From NCBI GenBank assembly GCA_963760405.1, contig CAVXCV010000002.1, positions 124,001 to 188,000 of the forward strand: DNA of 64,000 bases, in the 5' to 3' direction. A program made the translations under genes and the position numbers. The notes beneath the pieces were generated by a model, which saw only the letters and a program-made list of their open reading frames with translations, had not been told where the DNA came from and made no database searches. Below, piece by piece: positions 50,756-59,366 of this stretch. Origin of the DNA: RYN-230 sp963760405 (GTDB lineage: Bacteria > Actinomycetota > Actinomycetes > Streptosporangiales > Streptosporangiaceae). How positions within the stretch are numbered: the first letter of the stretch is position 1; every line of letters begins with the position of its first letter.

Positions 50756-51307
50756 ATGACTGCGCACCGGGCGGCCGCCCCCGTCAGGGCAGACGTCATG
50801 AACGTGGGCCGGGACTGGTTGCCCGCTGCCGGGGAGCAGCCGAGCCTGAGCCACTCCGGCCTGGTAGGACGGGCCGCGCCCGCACTCGGCGAGCTGGCCG
50901 CCCAGACCTCGGCCGCGTGCGCGCTGCGCCCGGACGCCGAGTCGGTCAAGTGCGGCCGGGATTTCGCCTGCGCCACCTTGCGGGCCTGGGGCCTGGCCGC
51001 CCTCGTGGACGTGGCCGGGCTGGTGATCTCGGAACTGGTGACGAACGCACTGCGCCATGGCATGCCCGCGGGCCAGCGGTTCGTCAGTGACCGCCCGATC
51101 CGGCTGCGGCTGCTCGGCCAGCCGCCGTACGTGATGTGCATGGTCACTGACCCGGGCAGCGGGATCCCGGTGGTGCGTGAGTCCGGGCCGTTCGCGGAGT
51201 CCGGCCGTGGGCTGAACGTGGTCGAGTCGTGCTGTGTCCGGTGGGGCTGGCACCTGCTCGACGGCGGCGGAAAAGTGGTCTGGGCACTCATGCATCCGGA
51301 CGGCTGA
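50756..51307 (+). CDS. ATP-binding protein of the anti-sigma factor/RsbW (HATPase_c) type
   Basis: 183-residue protein with a GHKL ATPase fold like serine-kinase anti-sigma factors. N-box: VAGLVISELVTNALRHGMP; G1: VTDPGSGIPVV; G2: SGRGLNVVESCCVRWGW. An N-terminal 55-residue extension precedes the domain. ATG 50756 has GGGAG upstream. In actinobacteria such proteins accompany XRE/DUF397 pairs, as here on the divergent strand. Its sigma or anti-anti-sigma partner is not in the window. Confidence 0.88.
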   Translation: MTAHRAAAPVRADVMNVGRDWLPAAGEQPSLSHSGLVGRAAPALGELAAQTSAACALRPDAESVKCGRDFACATLRAWGLAALVDVAGLVISELVTNALRHGMPAGQRFVSDRPIRLRLLGQPPYVMCMVTDPGSGIPVVRESGPFAESGRGLNVVESCCVRWGWHLLDGGGKVVWALMHPDG

Positions 51308-51466
51308 CGCCGGGCACAGTCCCTGGTAAGCGGTACCTGCTCACCGGGCCGGGCGTGGCCTAGGCAAGGGTGGCATGCGCCGCTAAGCTCAGTCCGCTGC
51401 CGGTCCCGGCGGTCCGTGGACCAGCGGCCCGGCGCCCCCGGCCGCAGTCCATCCCAGGAGCCATTC

Positions 51467-51970
51467 ATGTACCCGTCCTACCCTTCGGGAGCAGCAGAGC
51501 CGGGGCCCCAGCCGCAGCGCGGCGGGCCACCCGCGTCCGTGCTGACCGCGGTCAGAATCATGTACGCGGGGGCAGCGGTCAGCGCGATCAGCCTGATCCT
51601 GACTCTGGTGACCATCGGCAGCCTGCGTACCGCCATCCATAACCGCGACCATAGCCTGACACCCAGCCAGCTACATTCCGCCGAGGTCGTGGCCGTGGCC
51701 GCCGCGGTGATCTTCGGCCTGGTCGGGATCGGCCTGTGGCTGTGGATGGCGTACGCGAACAAGGCCGGGCGGAACTGGGCCCGGATCACCTCCACGGTGT
51801 TCTTCGGCATCGACACCATCTCCCTACTCGCTGGCCTGCGCCAGGCGGAGCCCGTGCTGACCCGGGTGGTCTCCATCGTCATCTGGCTGATCGGGCTGGC
51901 CGCGATCGTGCTGCTGTGGCGCAAGGAGTCCAGCGAGTACTTCGCCGCCACCTCACGGGTCGGGCCTTAG
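51467..51970 (+). CDS. Four-span integral membrane protein of unknown function (167 aa)
   Basis: Small membrane protein with a short Pro/Gly-rich cytoplasmic N-terminus (YPSYPSGAAEPGPQPQRGG) and four hydrophobic helices: VRIMYAGAAVSAISLILTLV, VVAVAAAVIFGLVGIGLWLW, a weaker third with TSTVFFGIDTISLLAGL, and VVSIVIWLIGLAAIVLLW. The pattern is common in actinobacterial proteins of unknown role. ATG 51467 has AGGAG six bases upstream. The stop overlaps the convergent methyltransferase stop by four bases. Confidence 0.75.
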   Translation: MYPSYPSGAAEPGPQPQRGGPPASVLTAVRIMYAGAAVSAISLILTLVTIGSLRTAIHNRDHSLTPSQLHSAEVVAVAAAVIFGLVGIGLWLWMAYANKAGRNWARITSTVFFGIDTISLLAGLRQAEPVLTRVVSIVIWLIGLAAIVLLWRKESSEYFAATSRVGP

Positions 51971-52845
51971 GCGTCCTGGCCCTCCGGGCCCAGGGCACCC
52001 CAGGCATCCTGGGCGTCCTGGCCGGCCAGGACGTAACAGGCGACCGCGGCCGCGGCCACGACGTTGACGGAGTCCACGCCACGGGCCGTCGCCGTGGGGC
52101 TCATCGGGATGCAGACGGCCTGGTCGGCAACGCGGCGCCAGCGGGCGGACAGCCCGTCCCCCTCGGTGCCGAGGAGCAGGGCGATCCGCCCGCCAGGCCC
52201 CGCACCGCCGTGCACCGCTTCGGCGATGGGCACGGCCGACTGATCCGGGGTGAGGGCGAGCAGCCGGAAACCGGCCGTGCGCAACTCGGCCAGGCCGCCG
52301 TACCAGTCGGTCATCCGCGCGTACGGCACGGCGAAGACCGCGCCCATCGACACCTTCACCGCCCGCCGGTAGAGCGGATCCGCGCACCGGGGCGACAGGA
52401 CCACCGCCCCGGCGCCGAACGCTGCCGCGGACCGGAAGACCGCGCCCACGTTGCCGTGATCCACCAGGTCCTCCAGCACGATCACCCGCCGCGCCGCCGC
52501 CAGCACCTCAGCGACCGGCGGCAACGGCCGCCGGGCCATGGCCGCCAGCGCCCCCCGGTGCACCCGGTAGCCGGTCAGTCGCTGCGCGACGTCATCGTCC
52601 ACCACGTAGACCGGGGCGGCGCACTCCCGCACCAGCCCGGCCAGCCTCGCGGCCCGCTCCCGGGTCACCAGCACCGAGCGGGGCGCCATCCCCGCGGCCA
52701 GCGCCCGCTGGATCACCTTCTCGCCCTCGGCCATGAACAGCCCGTGCTCTGCTTCGAGGCTCTGCCGCAGCGCCACGTCAGTCAGCGACAGGTAGTCAGC
52801 CAGCCGCGGGTCAGCCGGGTCAGTCACCTCGATAAGACCAGCCAT
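51967..52845 (-). CDS. SpoU/TrmH-family RNA 2'-O-methyltransferase
   Basis: 292-residue RNA ribose methyltransferase of the SPOUT class. The N-terminal substrate-binding domain has HGLFMAEGEKVIQRAL. The knotted catalytic domain has motif 1 VDHGNVGAVFRSAAAFG, motif 2 IALLLGTEGDGLS and motif 3 IPMSPTATARGVDSVNVVAA, forming the SAM-binding knot. The target (rRNA or tRNA) cannot be told from sequence. The C-terminus has a short Asp/Gly-rich tail. Confidence 0.92.
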   Translation of the reverse strand: MAGLIEVTDPADPRLADYLSLTDVALRQSLEAEHGLFMAEGEKVIQRALAAGMAPRSVLVTRERAARLAGLVRECAAPVYVVDDDVAQRLTGYRVHRGALAAMARRPLPPVAEVLAAARRVIVLEDLVDHGNVGAVFRSAAAFGAGAVVLSPRCADPLYRRAVKVSMGAVFAVPYARMTDWYGGLAELRTAGFRLLALTPDQSAVPIAEAVHGGAGPGGRIALLLGTEGDGLSARWRRVADQAVCIPMSPTATARGVDSVNVVAAAAVACYVLAGQDAQDAWGALGPEGQDA

Positions 52846-53020
52846 CCCGCCAGTCTGCCCGGCCGCAGGCCGCCACGGCCGCCCGGCGCCGTCCCGGCCG
52901 CCCCATGCTCACTGCCCGGTTCCAGGCATAAACCAGGCAAAACGCCTGACCTGGGCCGGTTGTCCCGGTTAAAGTCAGCGCAGGCCGGGTGGGGAGTGGG
53001 TCCCGCGAGCGAGGAATGCT

Positions 53021-54769
53021 GTGAACGCTGGATTTGCCGGAGCCGGCAGCCCGGCCAGCCCGGATCGGCGGAGCCGCCGCCGCCGCGCCCGCATGGTTAT
53101 CGCGCTGAGCGCACTGGCCGGGGTGATCGCCTGCACGTTGCTGGTCGCGTTCGGCGCCGAGGCCATCGTGTCCCGGGCCTCGTGCACCGAGCATCCGGTG
53201 ATGGTCACCATCGCGACGTCCACGGACATCGCGCCGGCCATCCGGCACGTCGGCCAGTACTTCAACGAGCAGCACAACACCGTGAACGGGCACTGCGCGC
53301 AGGTCCGGGTGGTCAGTGAGCCGTCGGCATCAGCAGCCGCCCAGGTATCCGGGCTGAAATCCACCGCGGGCGGGGCCGGCTTCGATGCCTGGATCCCGGA
53401 TTCCACCCTCTGGGTGGATGTCGCCCGCAGCTCACCGGTGGGCGCGCAGCTGATCAGGCCGTCCGGCATCACCGTGGCCCGCAGTCCGCTGATGATCGTG
53501 ATGCCCCGGTCGGTGGCCGCGCAGACGCCGGCCTTCGGTACGTCCGTGGGTTATCAGTTCCTGCTGCCGGAGGCCGTGGGTGGCCCAGCCACCGACCTCG
53601 GGCTGCACGTGAAGTTCCCCGACCCGGCGGACAGCTCGGCCGGGCTGGCTACGCTCATCCAGCTGCAGCAGTTGCTGGGCAACAGCCCGTCCGCCCGGGC
53701 CGGGTTCGCCGACTTCGTGTTCAACGTCCAGGTCACCGGCAGCGATGCCCCGCTGGCGAGCCTGGCCACCGCGACGCGCGACGGACGGCCGGTAACCATC
53801 GCCTCCGAGCAGGGGGTCGCGCAGTACGACCGGGCGCACCCGGAGCAGTCACTGTCCGGGCGCTACCCGGAGCAGGGCGCCTACGAGCTCGACTACCCCT
53901 ACGTGCTGACCAGCACCGACCCGCTGAAGCTGAAGGCCGCCGCGGAGTTCGAGACCGCACTCCAGTCGAACTACGCGACGTCGTACGTGCGCTACGAGGG
54001 GTTCCGCTCAGCCGCCGGGACCGCCCCGCCCTGGATCGGCCAGTACGGGCTGAACACCGGTCAGCCGACCCTGGCCCAGGTGATTGCCCCGGGCCAGGCC
54101 GAAACCGCCCTCCAGGCCTGGCAGCGGCTCAGCCTCGGCTCGCGCGACCTCGTGCTGCTCGATGTCTCACAGCAGATGGCCAAGCCGGTCACGCCGGGGG
54201 GGCCGAGCCTGGAACAGGTCCTCTCCCAGGCCGCCTCCCTCGGCCTGGCCCAGTTCCCCGACAGCACGCAGCTGGGTGACTGGGCCTTCGCCAGCCACCT
54301 GAACGGCTCCCTGCCCTACAAGGAACTGGTGTCAGTCGGCCCGCTGCCCGCCCCGCTCGGGCTGGTCAGCCGACGCCAGCAGGCCGCCTCTATCGCGCAG
54401 CAGGGCCAGCCCGTCCCGGCGCCGGCCGCCCTGTACGGCACGATCCTGGCCGGGTTCAAGCAGATGACCGCGACCTACCAGGCCCGGTACAACAACGCCG
54501 TGCTGGTCATGACCGCGGGCGTGGACAACGCGCCCGGCGACATTTCCGCCACCGCCCTGGTCAACCAGTTGCGCACGCTTTACAACCCCAGAAAGCGGAT
54601 AGAAGTCATCCCGATCATGTTCGGCTCGTCGGGCGACTTCAGCGCGCTGCAGCAGATCGCCAACGCCACCGGCGGCCAGGCCTTCCAGATCACCAACCCG
54701 ACTCAGATCAGCTCGGTGTTCTTCCTGGCCATCGCGCGGCGCATCTGCTCCCCCAACTGCGGCGGCTAG
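53021..54769 (+). CDS. Membrane-anchored solute-binding/VWA-domain protein
   Basis: 582-residue exported protein. A basic N-terminus (RRSRRRRAR) precedes an uncleaved-looking transmembrane helix (MVIALSALAGVIACTLLVAF). Residues 55-350 look like a type II extracellular solute-binding domain (VMVTIATSTDIAPAIRHVGQ, FDAWIPDSTLWVDVA). Residues 375-570 look like a von Willebrand A domain: LVLLDVSQQMAKPV, LGDWAFASHL, AVLVMTAGVDN, IEVIPIMFGSS. The first metal-site motif is DVSQQ, not DxSxS, so metal binding may be impaired. GTG 53021 has GAGGA upstream. The substrate and partners are unknown. Confidence 0.8.
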   Translation: MNAGFAGAGSPASPDRRSRRRRARMVIALSALAGVIACTLLVAFGAEAIVSRASCTEHPVMVTIATSTDIAPAIRHVGQYFNEQHNTVNGHCAQVRVVSEPSASAAAQVSGLKSTAGGAGFDAWIPDSTLWVDVARSSPVGAQLIRPSGITVARSPLMIVMPRSVAAQTPAFGTSVGYQFLLPEAVGGPATDLGLHVKFPDPADSSAGLATLIQLQQLLGNSPSARAGFADFVFNVQVTGSDAPLASLATATRDGRPVTIASEQGVAQYDRAHPEQSLSGRYPEQGAYELDYPYVLTSTDPLKLKAAAEFETALQSNYATSYVRYEGFRSAAGTAPPWIGQYGLNTGQPTLAQVIAPGQAETALQAWQRLSLGSRDLVLLDVSQQMAKPVTPGGPSLEQVLSQAASLGLAQFPDSTQLGDWAFASHLNGSLPYKELVSVGPLPAPLGLVSRRQQAASIAQQGQPVPAPAALYGTILAGFKQMTATYQARYNNAVLVMTAGVDNAPGDISATALVNQLRTLYNPRKRIEVIPIMFGSSGDFSALQQIANATGGQAFQITNPTQISSVFFLAIARRICSPNCGG

Positions 54770-54843
54770 CACGCGATCTAGCGTTAGTTCGCCGGGTACG
54801 TACCGGCGTGTCAGGCGGGGCCGCGAGCGGGACCGGAGGCGAT

Positions 54844-55116
54844 GTGACGGCAGGCTTTCCGGCGGGCCTTCCGGGGCTTTCCGGCGGCCGGCGAGCCTTC
54901 CGGACCCGGCGGCTGTCCAGGATGAGGGCCTCTGATGCGGACCGGGACCGGGTGGTGAACGTACTGCGCGTCGCCGTGGGGGACGGCCGGCTGACTGTTG
55001 CCGAGCTCGATGAGCGCCTGGAAGCCGCCCTGTCCGCCCGTACGCTCGGTGAGCTGGCCGTGCTCACCGCCGATCTGGCCGGCCGGATGCGCTACGGCCG
55101 GATCGAAGCGCGGTGA
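54844..55116 (+). CDS. DUF1707 domain protein
   Basis: 90-residue protein. The DUF1707 motif occupies the C-terminal half: MRASDADRDRVVNVLRVAVG, then GRLTVAELDERLEAALSARTL and GELAVLTADL. This domain is common in actinobacterial membrane or surface-associated proteins; here there is no membrane segment. The N-terminal half is Gly/Arg-rich. GTG 54844 is chosen for GGAGGCGAT just upstream; ATG 54922 at the domain start is the alternative. Confidence 0.85.
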   Translation: MTAGFPAGLPGLSGGRRAFRTRRLSRMRASDADRDRVVNVLRVAVGDGRLTVAELDERLEAALSARTLGELAVLTADLAGRMRYGRIEAR

Positions 55117-55273
55117 GCGCGGCGGGCGCAGCGGCCGGCCGCGTGGGCAACGGCGCTACCCGCACCGGCCAGTAGCTGACCAGCACAAACGCTCCGGACG
55201 CGAGCCGGAAAATTCCTCCGGTAAACCTTACGGAGTTATGACAACCCCCGTGCCGGGACGCGCGTCTTGTATG

Positions 55274-55306
55274 TGAGGCCTGGCGAGAGCGGGGCGTCGG
55301 GCCTCA
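55274..55306 (+). other. Structured hairpin A (AGAGCGGGG loop)
   Basis: Eleven-bp stem TGAGGCCTGGC / GTCGGGCCTCA, fully paired if two G-U wobbles are allowed, with an 11-base loop GAGAGCGGGGC. It is homologous to hairpin B 103 bases downstream: the arms differ but pairing is kept. It could be a structured RNA element or the first of two tandem terminators. Confidence 0.6.
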
Positions 55307-55376
55307 TTAAGCTTCCTCGGCGGACGGTCGGTCTGGGGCGAGTTTTCACCAGGCCACTGCGCTGAAGGATGGGATG

Positions 55377-55409
55377 TGAGGTCCGGCCAGAGCGGGGTGC
55401 CGGACCTCA
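55377..55409 (+). terminator. Hairpin B with U-rich tail (AGAGCGGGG loop)
   Basis: Perfect 11-bp stem TGAGGTCCGGC / GCCGGACCTCA, loop CAGAGCGGGGT, followed by TTTCCTTTTCT. This is the best rho-independent-type terminator in the window. Its loop matches hairpin A in the central AGAGCGGGG. Confidence 0.65.
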
Positions 55410-55467
55410 TTTCCTTTTCTACCGCTTGTACCGCGCCCAGCACTGCCAGGTGCGCCCGGCCGACCCG

Positions 55468-55563
55468 GTGGTCAGCCAACGCGGTGGTCAGCCAGCCCCG
55501 TGATCAGCCAGCCCCGTGATCAGCCAGCCCCGTGATCAGCCAGCCCCGTGATCAGCCAGCAGA
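55468..55563. repeat. 16-bp tandem repeat overlapping a gene end
   Basis: Six units related to GTGATCAGCCAGCCCC begin at 55468, 55484, 55500, 55516, 55532 and 55548. The first two are diverged (GTGGTCAGCC) and the last is partial. The stop codon of the 55552-56628 gene lies in the last TGATCA. A 16-bp period is not a multiple of three. Confidence 0.92.
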
Positions 55564-56628
55564 GTCGAGCAGGCGGTGGGCCCGCCGGATCAGCTGCGGC
55601 ACCGCCTGGCCTTCCCGCTCGAACCCCTCCCCGACGGTCTTGCGCTGCAGGAACCTGGCATGGATGCCCTCCAGGACCACGGCCAGCTTGAAGCAGCCGA
55701 ACGCCATGTAGTAGCCAAGCGAGGACACGTCGCGCCCGGTGACGGCCCCATACCGGTCCGCGACCTGGGCCCGGGTGAGGAAGCCCGGGGCCGCCGTCAC
55801 CGCGGCGCCCACGCTGAGCCGCATCCAGTCCTCGTCGTCAGCATCCGCCCAGTAGACCAGGGAGAGCCCGAGGTCGGCGAGCGGGTCGCCCAGCGTTGAC
55901 ATCTCCCAGTCCAGGACCGCCCGGATGTCCGGCTCACCGTCCAGCGAGATCAGCATGTTGTCTAGCCGGTAGTCCCCATGGACCAAGGTGCCGCCAGCAT
56001 TCTTGGTGGCGGCGGGCAGCCCCGCCGCCAGCCGCGCGGTGAGCTCGTCGTACCCCGGTATGTCCCGGCTCACTGACAATTCCCACTGGCGCTGCCAGCG
56101 GGCCAACTGGCGCTCCAGGTACCCGTCCGGCCGGCCGAAGCCCTCCAGCCCGGTCGCCATGGGATCCAGCCCGTGGATGGCCGCGAGCATGTCGGTGAAC
56201 CGCTCGGACAGCTGCCGGGCCTGACCCGGCGTGACCTGCTCGGCGTCCGGCGCGGTGCGCAGGATCAGTCCTGTCACGTGCTCCATCAGGTAGAACGGCG
56301 CGCCGACGACGTCCGTGTCCGGGCACAGCGCGACCGGCTTGGGCACCGGGATGTCCGTGCCATCCAGGGCACTCAGCACCCGGTACTCCCGCGCCATGTC
56401 GTGTGCGGTCGGCAGCACATGACCGAGCGGCGGCCGCCGCAGCACCAGCAGCGGTCCGCGCACCGGGCTGGCCGCGGACCCGGTGTCCAGCAGGTAGGTC
56501 AGGTTGGACCGTCCCCCGGCGATCAGCTGTACGGCCGGCGCCTGATCAGTCGTGGTGATGCCGTTGTCAGCCAGCCACCGGCCGAGCCGCGGTATGTCCT
56601 CGATGCCCGGGACCCCGTCACCTGTCAT
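55552..56628 (-). CDS. Aminoglycoside-phosphotransferase-fold kinase (ACAD10/11-like branch)
   Basis: 358-residue protein of the APH family; this branch usually accompanies fatty acid or acyl-CoA metabolism instead of antibiotic resistance. Motifs: QLIAGGRSNLTYLLDTG (nucleotide loop), LLVLRRPPLGHVLPTAHDM, FYLMEHVTGL, Brenner-type catalytic LVHGDYRLDNMLI, and metal-binding VLDWEMSTLGDPLADLGL. All catalytic residues are present. The substrate is unknown. GAGG precedes the ATG. It is unaccompanied by an acyl-CoA dehydrogenase, unlike many relatives. Confidence 0.88.
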   Translation of the reverse strand: MTGDGVPGIEDIPRLGRWLADNGITTTDQAPAVQLIAGGRSNLTYLLDTGSAASPVRGPLLVLRRPPLGHVLPTAHDMAREYRVLSALDGTDIPVPKPVALCPDTDVVGAPFYLMEHVTGLILRTAPDAEQVTPGQARQLSERFTDMLAAIHGLDPMATGLEGFGRPDGYLERQLARWQRQWELSVSRDIPGYDELTARLAAGLPAATKNAGGTLVHGDYRLDNMLISLDGEPDIRAVLDWEMSTLGDPLADLGLSLVYWADADDEDWMRLSVGAAVTAAPGFLTRAQVADRYGAVTGRDVSSLGYYMAFGCFKLAVVLEGIHARFLQRKTVGEGFEREGQAVPQLIRRAHRLLDSAG

Positions 56629-56851
56629 GAGCCTCGCCCCTGTCCCGTGCGCCCGACGCTGGTCTTCCGGTGAAACGTTCTAGCATGATTCCTGACCGCG
56701 GCCGTCCTGACCAGTCCCGCTGGCTGGCCGGTGACGGCAGCGGACGGCCAGCCCGGCCGCGGCCGGGCGGCTCTCCGCTGATGCTTCCTGGTGAGTTCGC
56801 CGTACCGGCTATGGACTATTGCCGCGCAGTGACGTAGGTAGGTAAGCAGGG

Positions 56852-57772
56852 GTGGCCGACCCAGTGGTCTATACCTTTGCTAGGAGCGCGGTGACTGACG
56901 CGTGGATGCCGGGTGCACACCGGATTCCGGCCGTCCCCGATGGGGGATGCATGAAAGGTGGCGCCCCGCGCGCCGTCTGGCTGGTGCTGTACGCGGACCC
57001 GAGGCTGGTGTCCGCCCGCTGGGCCGCGGACCGGCTGGTCAACCTGGGCAAGCCCTGTCACTTGGTGTGGAATCCGGTGTCCGGTGAGGTCGCGCAGCTG
57101 CTCCCGGTCGTCCGGGCGGCCCGGTCGCTGGGCTGGCCGGGCGAGCCCTCCAGACACGGTGAGCCCGGCCGGCCAGGCGACACCGGCCGGCCGGGCGAGC
57201 CCGGCTGGCCGGGCCAAGCCGCCGAGTTCGGGCCGCCCGGCGACCCTGGCTGGCGGGGCGGGCACAACCGGCTGCGCCTGGCCCGTACGACGCCCCCGGA
57301 GCCGGTCGCCCCGGCCGGCCCCGACGGCCTGCCCGGAGTCAACACCGAGGGCCGCGTCTGCGTGCAGATCGGGGTGATCGCCCAGGCGTGGGTCCCGGTC
57401 ACGGACAGCCCGGTCGGCCGCTTGGACGAGATCATCCGCTGGCTGGATTCGTGGCAGGTACCACGGGGCTGGCCCGCAGGCCAGCCCACGCCGCAGGCGA
57501 TCACGCAGCCGCAGCGATGCTGCCGGCGCCACTGGGCCCGGGGCGGTCATTTCGTCGCCTCCCAGGTCCCGGGCGGCGGGTATGACGCTTCCGAGGTGAT
57601 CGAAATCGAGCCGCTGGCTGGCACCCGCACCGGGCCGGCTCCGGCCCAGACCGGTGCCGGGGGTACGCAGGCCGCCCGGGCGGGGCGCGCCGCGGCCAGC
57701 ATCCTGACCATGGCCTGGCTGCAGGGCCGGGTACAGTACCGCCGCCCGGACGAATGCGTGGTCGCAGGCTGA
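56852..57772 (+). CDS. Amidase/PGRP-fold-like protein with collagen-like insert (306 aa)
   Basis: The ends resemble actinobacterial N-acetylmuramoyl-L-alanine amidase-like proteins: GAPRAVWLVLYADPRLVSAR and CHLVWNPVSGEVAQLLP, then VGRLDEIIRWLDSWQVPRGW and ARGGHFVASQVPGG. In typical members the first segment reads VWHxT, giving a zinc ligand; here the His is Leu. So it may be a non-catalytic peptidoglycan-binding relative. Between them lies an insert of about 35 residues with Gly-X-Y repeats (GEPGRPGDTGRPGEPG). There is no signal peptide, which is odd for a wall protein. GTG 56852 begins the reading. Family placement is moderately uncertain. Confidence 0.6.
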   Translation: MADPVVYTFARSAVTDAWMPGAHRIPAVPDGGCMKGGAPRAVWLVLYADPRLVSARWAADRLVNLGKPCHLVWNPVSGEVAQLLPVVRAARSLGWPGEPSRHGEPGRPGDTGRPGEPGWPGQAAEFGPPGDPGWRGGHNRLRLARTTPPEPVAPAGPDGLPGVNTEGRVCVQIGVIAQAWVPVTDSPVGRLDEIIRWLDSWQVPRGWPAGQPTPQAITQPQRCCRRHWARGGHFVASQVPGGGYDASEVIEIEPLAGTRTGPAPAQTGAGGTQAARAGRAAASILTMAWLQGRVQYRRPDECVVAG

Positions 57773-57834
57773 CGGAGCGCGGCCGGGCGAACTCAGCGCC
57801 TGACCCAGCCGCGTGAACCCAGCCGCCCGCGGTG

Positions 57835-59349
57835 TCACCTGGCCAGCCCCGCCAGGATCTCCGCGAGGACCTGGCAGGCCCGGCTGACCCCGGCCAGGTC
57901 GGTCGCCCCGTAACCAAGCACCAGGCCATGCCTGCTCGGCGGCCCGGCAAAGTACCGCTCCATGGTGACAACCTCCACCCCCCGGGCCTGGGCGGCGGCC
58001 ACCACCGCGGCGGTGGCGTCCCGGGGCAGTTCCAGCACCATGTGCATGCCAGCCGTATCCCCGGTCAGCCGGGCCGGCCAGCTGGCCAGCCCGGACACCA
58101 CGCCGCTGAGCTCACCAGACATGACCGCGCGGCGGCGCGCGTACTCATGCCGCATCCGGCGCACATGCCGCTCCAGATCACCGCTGGCCAGCAGGGCCGA
58201 CAGCGCGTACTGCACCGGCTCGGCGACACGCTCGCCCAGGTCATCCGCGGCCTCCGCGAGCACCGCGATCAGGTCGGGCCGGGCCACCAGCCAGCCCGCG
58301 CCCAGGCCGGGCACCAGGGTCTTGGTGGTGGTCCCGAGGTAGACCACCACCGCCGGATCCAGGCCGGCCAGCGTCGGCAGTGGTGCCACGTCGTAGCGGA
58401 ACTCACCGTCGTAGTCGTCTTCCAGGATCAGCGCCCCCGTGGCCCGGGCCCAGGCCACCAGCGCCTGCCGGCGCGGGACCGGAAGCCGCCCGCCCAGCGG
58501 GTACTGGTGAGCGGGGGTGGTGTAGACGAACCTCAGGTCGTCTGGGAGCTCACGCACCACCAGGCCGTCGGCGTCCACCCGGCAGGGCACGATCTGCGCT
58601 CCGCGCGCCGCGAACACCGACCGGGCGGTCTGGTAGCCGGGCTCCTCCACGCCCACCCGGTCCCCCGGCCGGAGCAGGGCCGCGGCCAGCAGGCTGAGGC
58701 CAGCCGAGACCCCGCGGGTGATCATGACCTGGCTGGTCGTGCAGCGCATCCCGCGGCCGCGCCGCAGGTACCCGATGACAGCCTGGCGCAGGCCGGGCAG
58801 GCCCAGGGGATCCGGGGGCTCACCCGGCAGCTGGACAGCAGCCTGCCGCCAGGCCCGGCGCCACGCGGCCCGGTCGATGCCTTCGGCCCACGGGATGCCC
58901 GGCCGCAGCGATAGGCTGCCGGGCCGCACGGGCACCCCGCCGGCCTGCCGGCGGGCTCCGTCGAGCCGCGGCACCGCGGCCGCCGCGCCGCGCGCTGCGC
59001 CCGCGCCGAGCCGGGGCGCCGGGGCGCGAGCGCCGCTGTCTGCCCGGACCCCCGCTGCCCCGGCGGCCGGGATCCCGGGCGCACCGTCGGCCACATAGGT
59101 GCCCGACCCGTGCCGCCCGTCCAGCCATCCTTCTGCGAACAGCTGGGTGTAGGCCGTGGTCACCACCGTCCGGCTGACGCCGAGGGTGGTGGCGAGCGCC
59201 CGGCTCGACGGGAGCCGCTCACCCGCGGCGAGCCTGCCGTCCGCGAGCGCCTCGCGCAATTGGGCCGTGATCTGCTCCGCCAGTGACTGCGCCGCACTGC
59301 GGTCGGCCGCGACGGGCAGCTCAACCGCCACCCGCGGAAAAGTGGTCAT
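57835..59349 (-). CDS. MocR/PdxR-family transcriptional regulator (GntR HTH + aminotransferase domain)
   Basis: 504-residue regulator. An N-terminal GntR winged helix (AEQITAQLREALADGRLAAG, LPSSRALATTLGVSRTVV) is linked by about 70 Ala/Gly/Arg-rich residues to a type I aminotransferase-like domain. That domain has ILEDDYDGEFRYD and the PLP-lysine segment YLGTTTKTLVPGLGAGWLV. Such proteins sense PLP. ATG 59349 is chosen (GGAAG upstream); upstream starts would place the direct-repeat operator inside the gene. It is divergent from a pyridoxamine-phosphate-oxidase-like gene, consistent with PdxR-like control of B6 or amino-compound metabolism. Confidence 0.9.
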   Translation of the reverse strand: MTTFPRVAVELPVAADRSAAQSLAEQITAQLREALADGRLAAGERLPSSRALATTLGVSRTVVTTAYTQLFAEGWLDGRHGSGTYVADGAPGIPAAGAAGVRADSGARAPAPRLGAGAARGAAAAVPRLDGARRQAGGVPVRPGSLSLRPGIPWAEGIDRAAWRRAWRQAAVQLPGEPPDPLGLPGLRQAVIGYLRRGRGMRCTTSQVMITRGVSAGLSLLAAALLRPGDRVGVEEPGYQTARSVFAARGAQIVPCRVDADGLVVRELPDDLRFVYTTPAHQYPLGGRLPVPRRQALVAWARATGALILEDDYDGEFRYDVAPLPTLAGLDPAVVVYLGTTTKTLVPGLGAGWLVARPDLIAVLAEAADDLGERVAEPVQYALSALLASGDLERHVRRMRHEYARRRAVMSGELSGVVSGLASWPARLTGDTAGMHMVLELPRDATAAVVAAAQARGVEVVTMERYFAGPPSRHGLVLGYGATDLAGVSRACQVLAEILAGLAR

Positions 59350-59366
59350 GGCAACTTCCGTCATAG

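Larger units (their letters stand above)
55117..55551. other. Non-coding region with two homologous hairpins and a 16-bp tandem repeat
   Basis: 435 bases between DUF1707 and the phosphotransferase gene, with no believable ORF. It contains an imperfect palindrome near 55215-55235 (CTCCGGTAA...TTACGGAG), two related stem-loops at 55274-55306 and 55377-55409, and six 16-bp units at 55468-55563. The base composition around 55190-55270 is less GC-rich than coding DNA here. Confidence 0.7.

Noticed and set aside
49688..51295. 535-codon XRE protein
   Set aside because: The N-terminal 245 codons are antisense to the ATPase gene; GTG 50560 begins the HTH protein.
55274..55409. Actinobacterial 6C RNA
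   Set aside because: 6C RNAs need two loops with six or more cytosines; the minus-strand loops here have only four.
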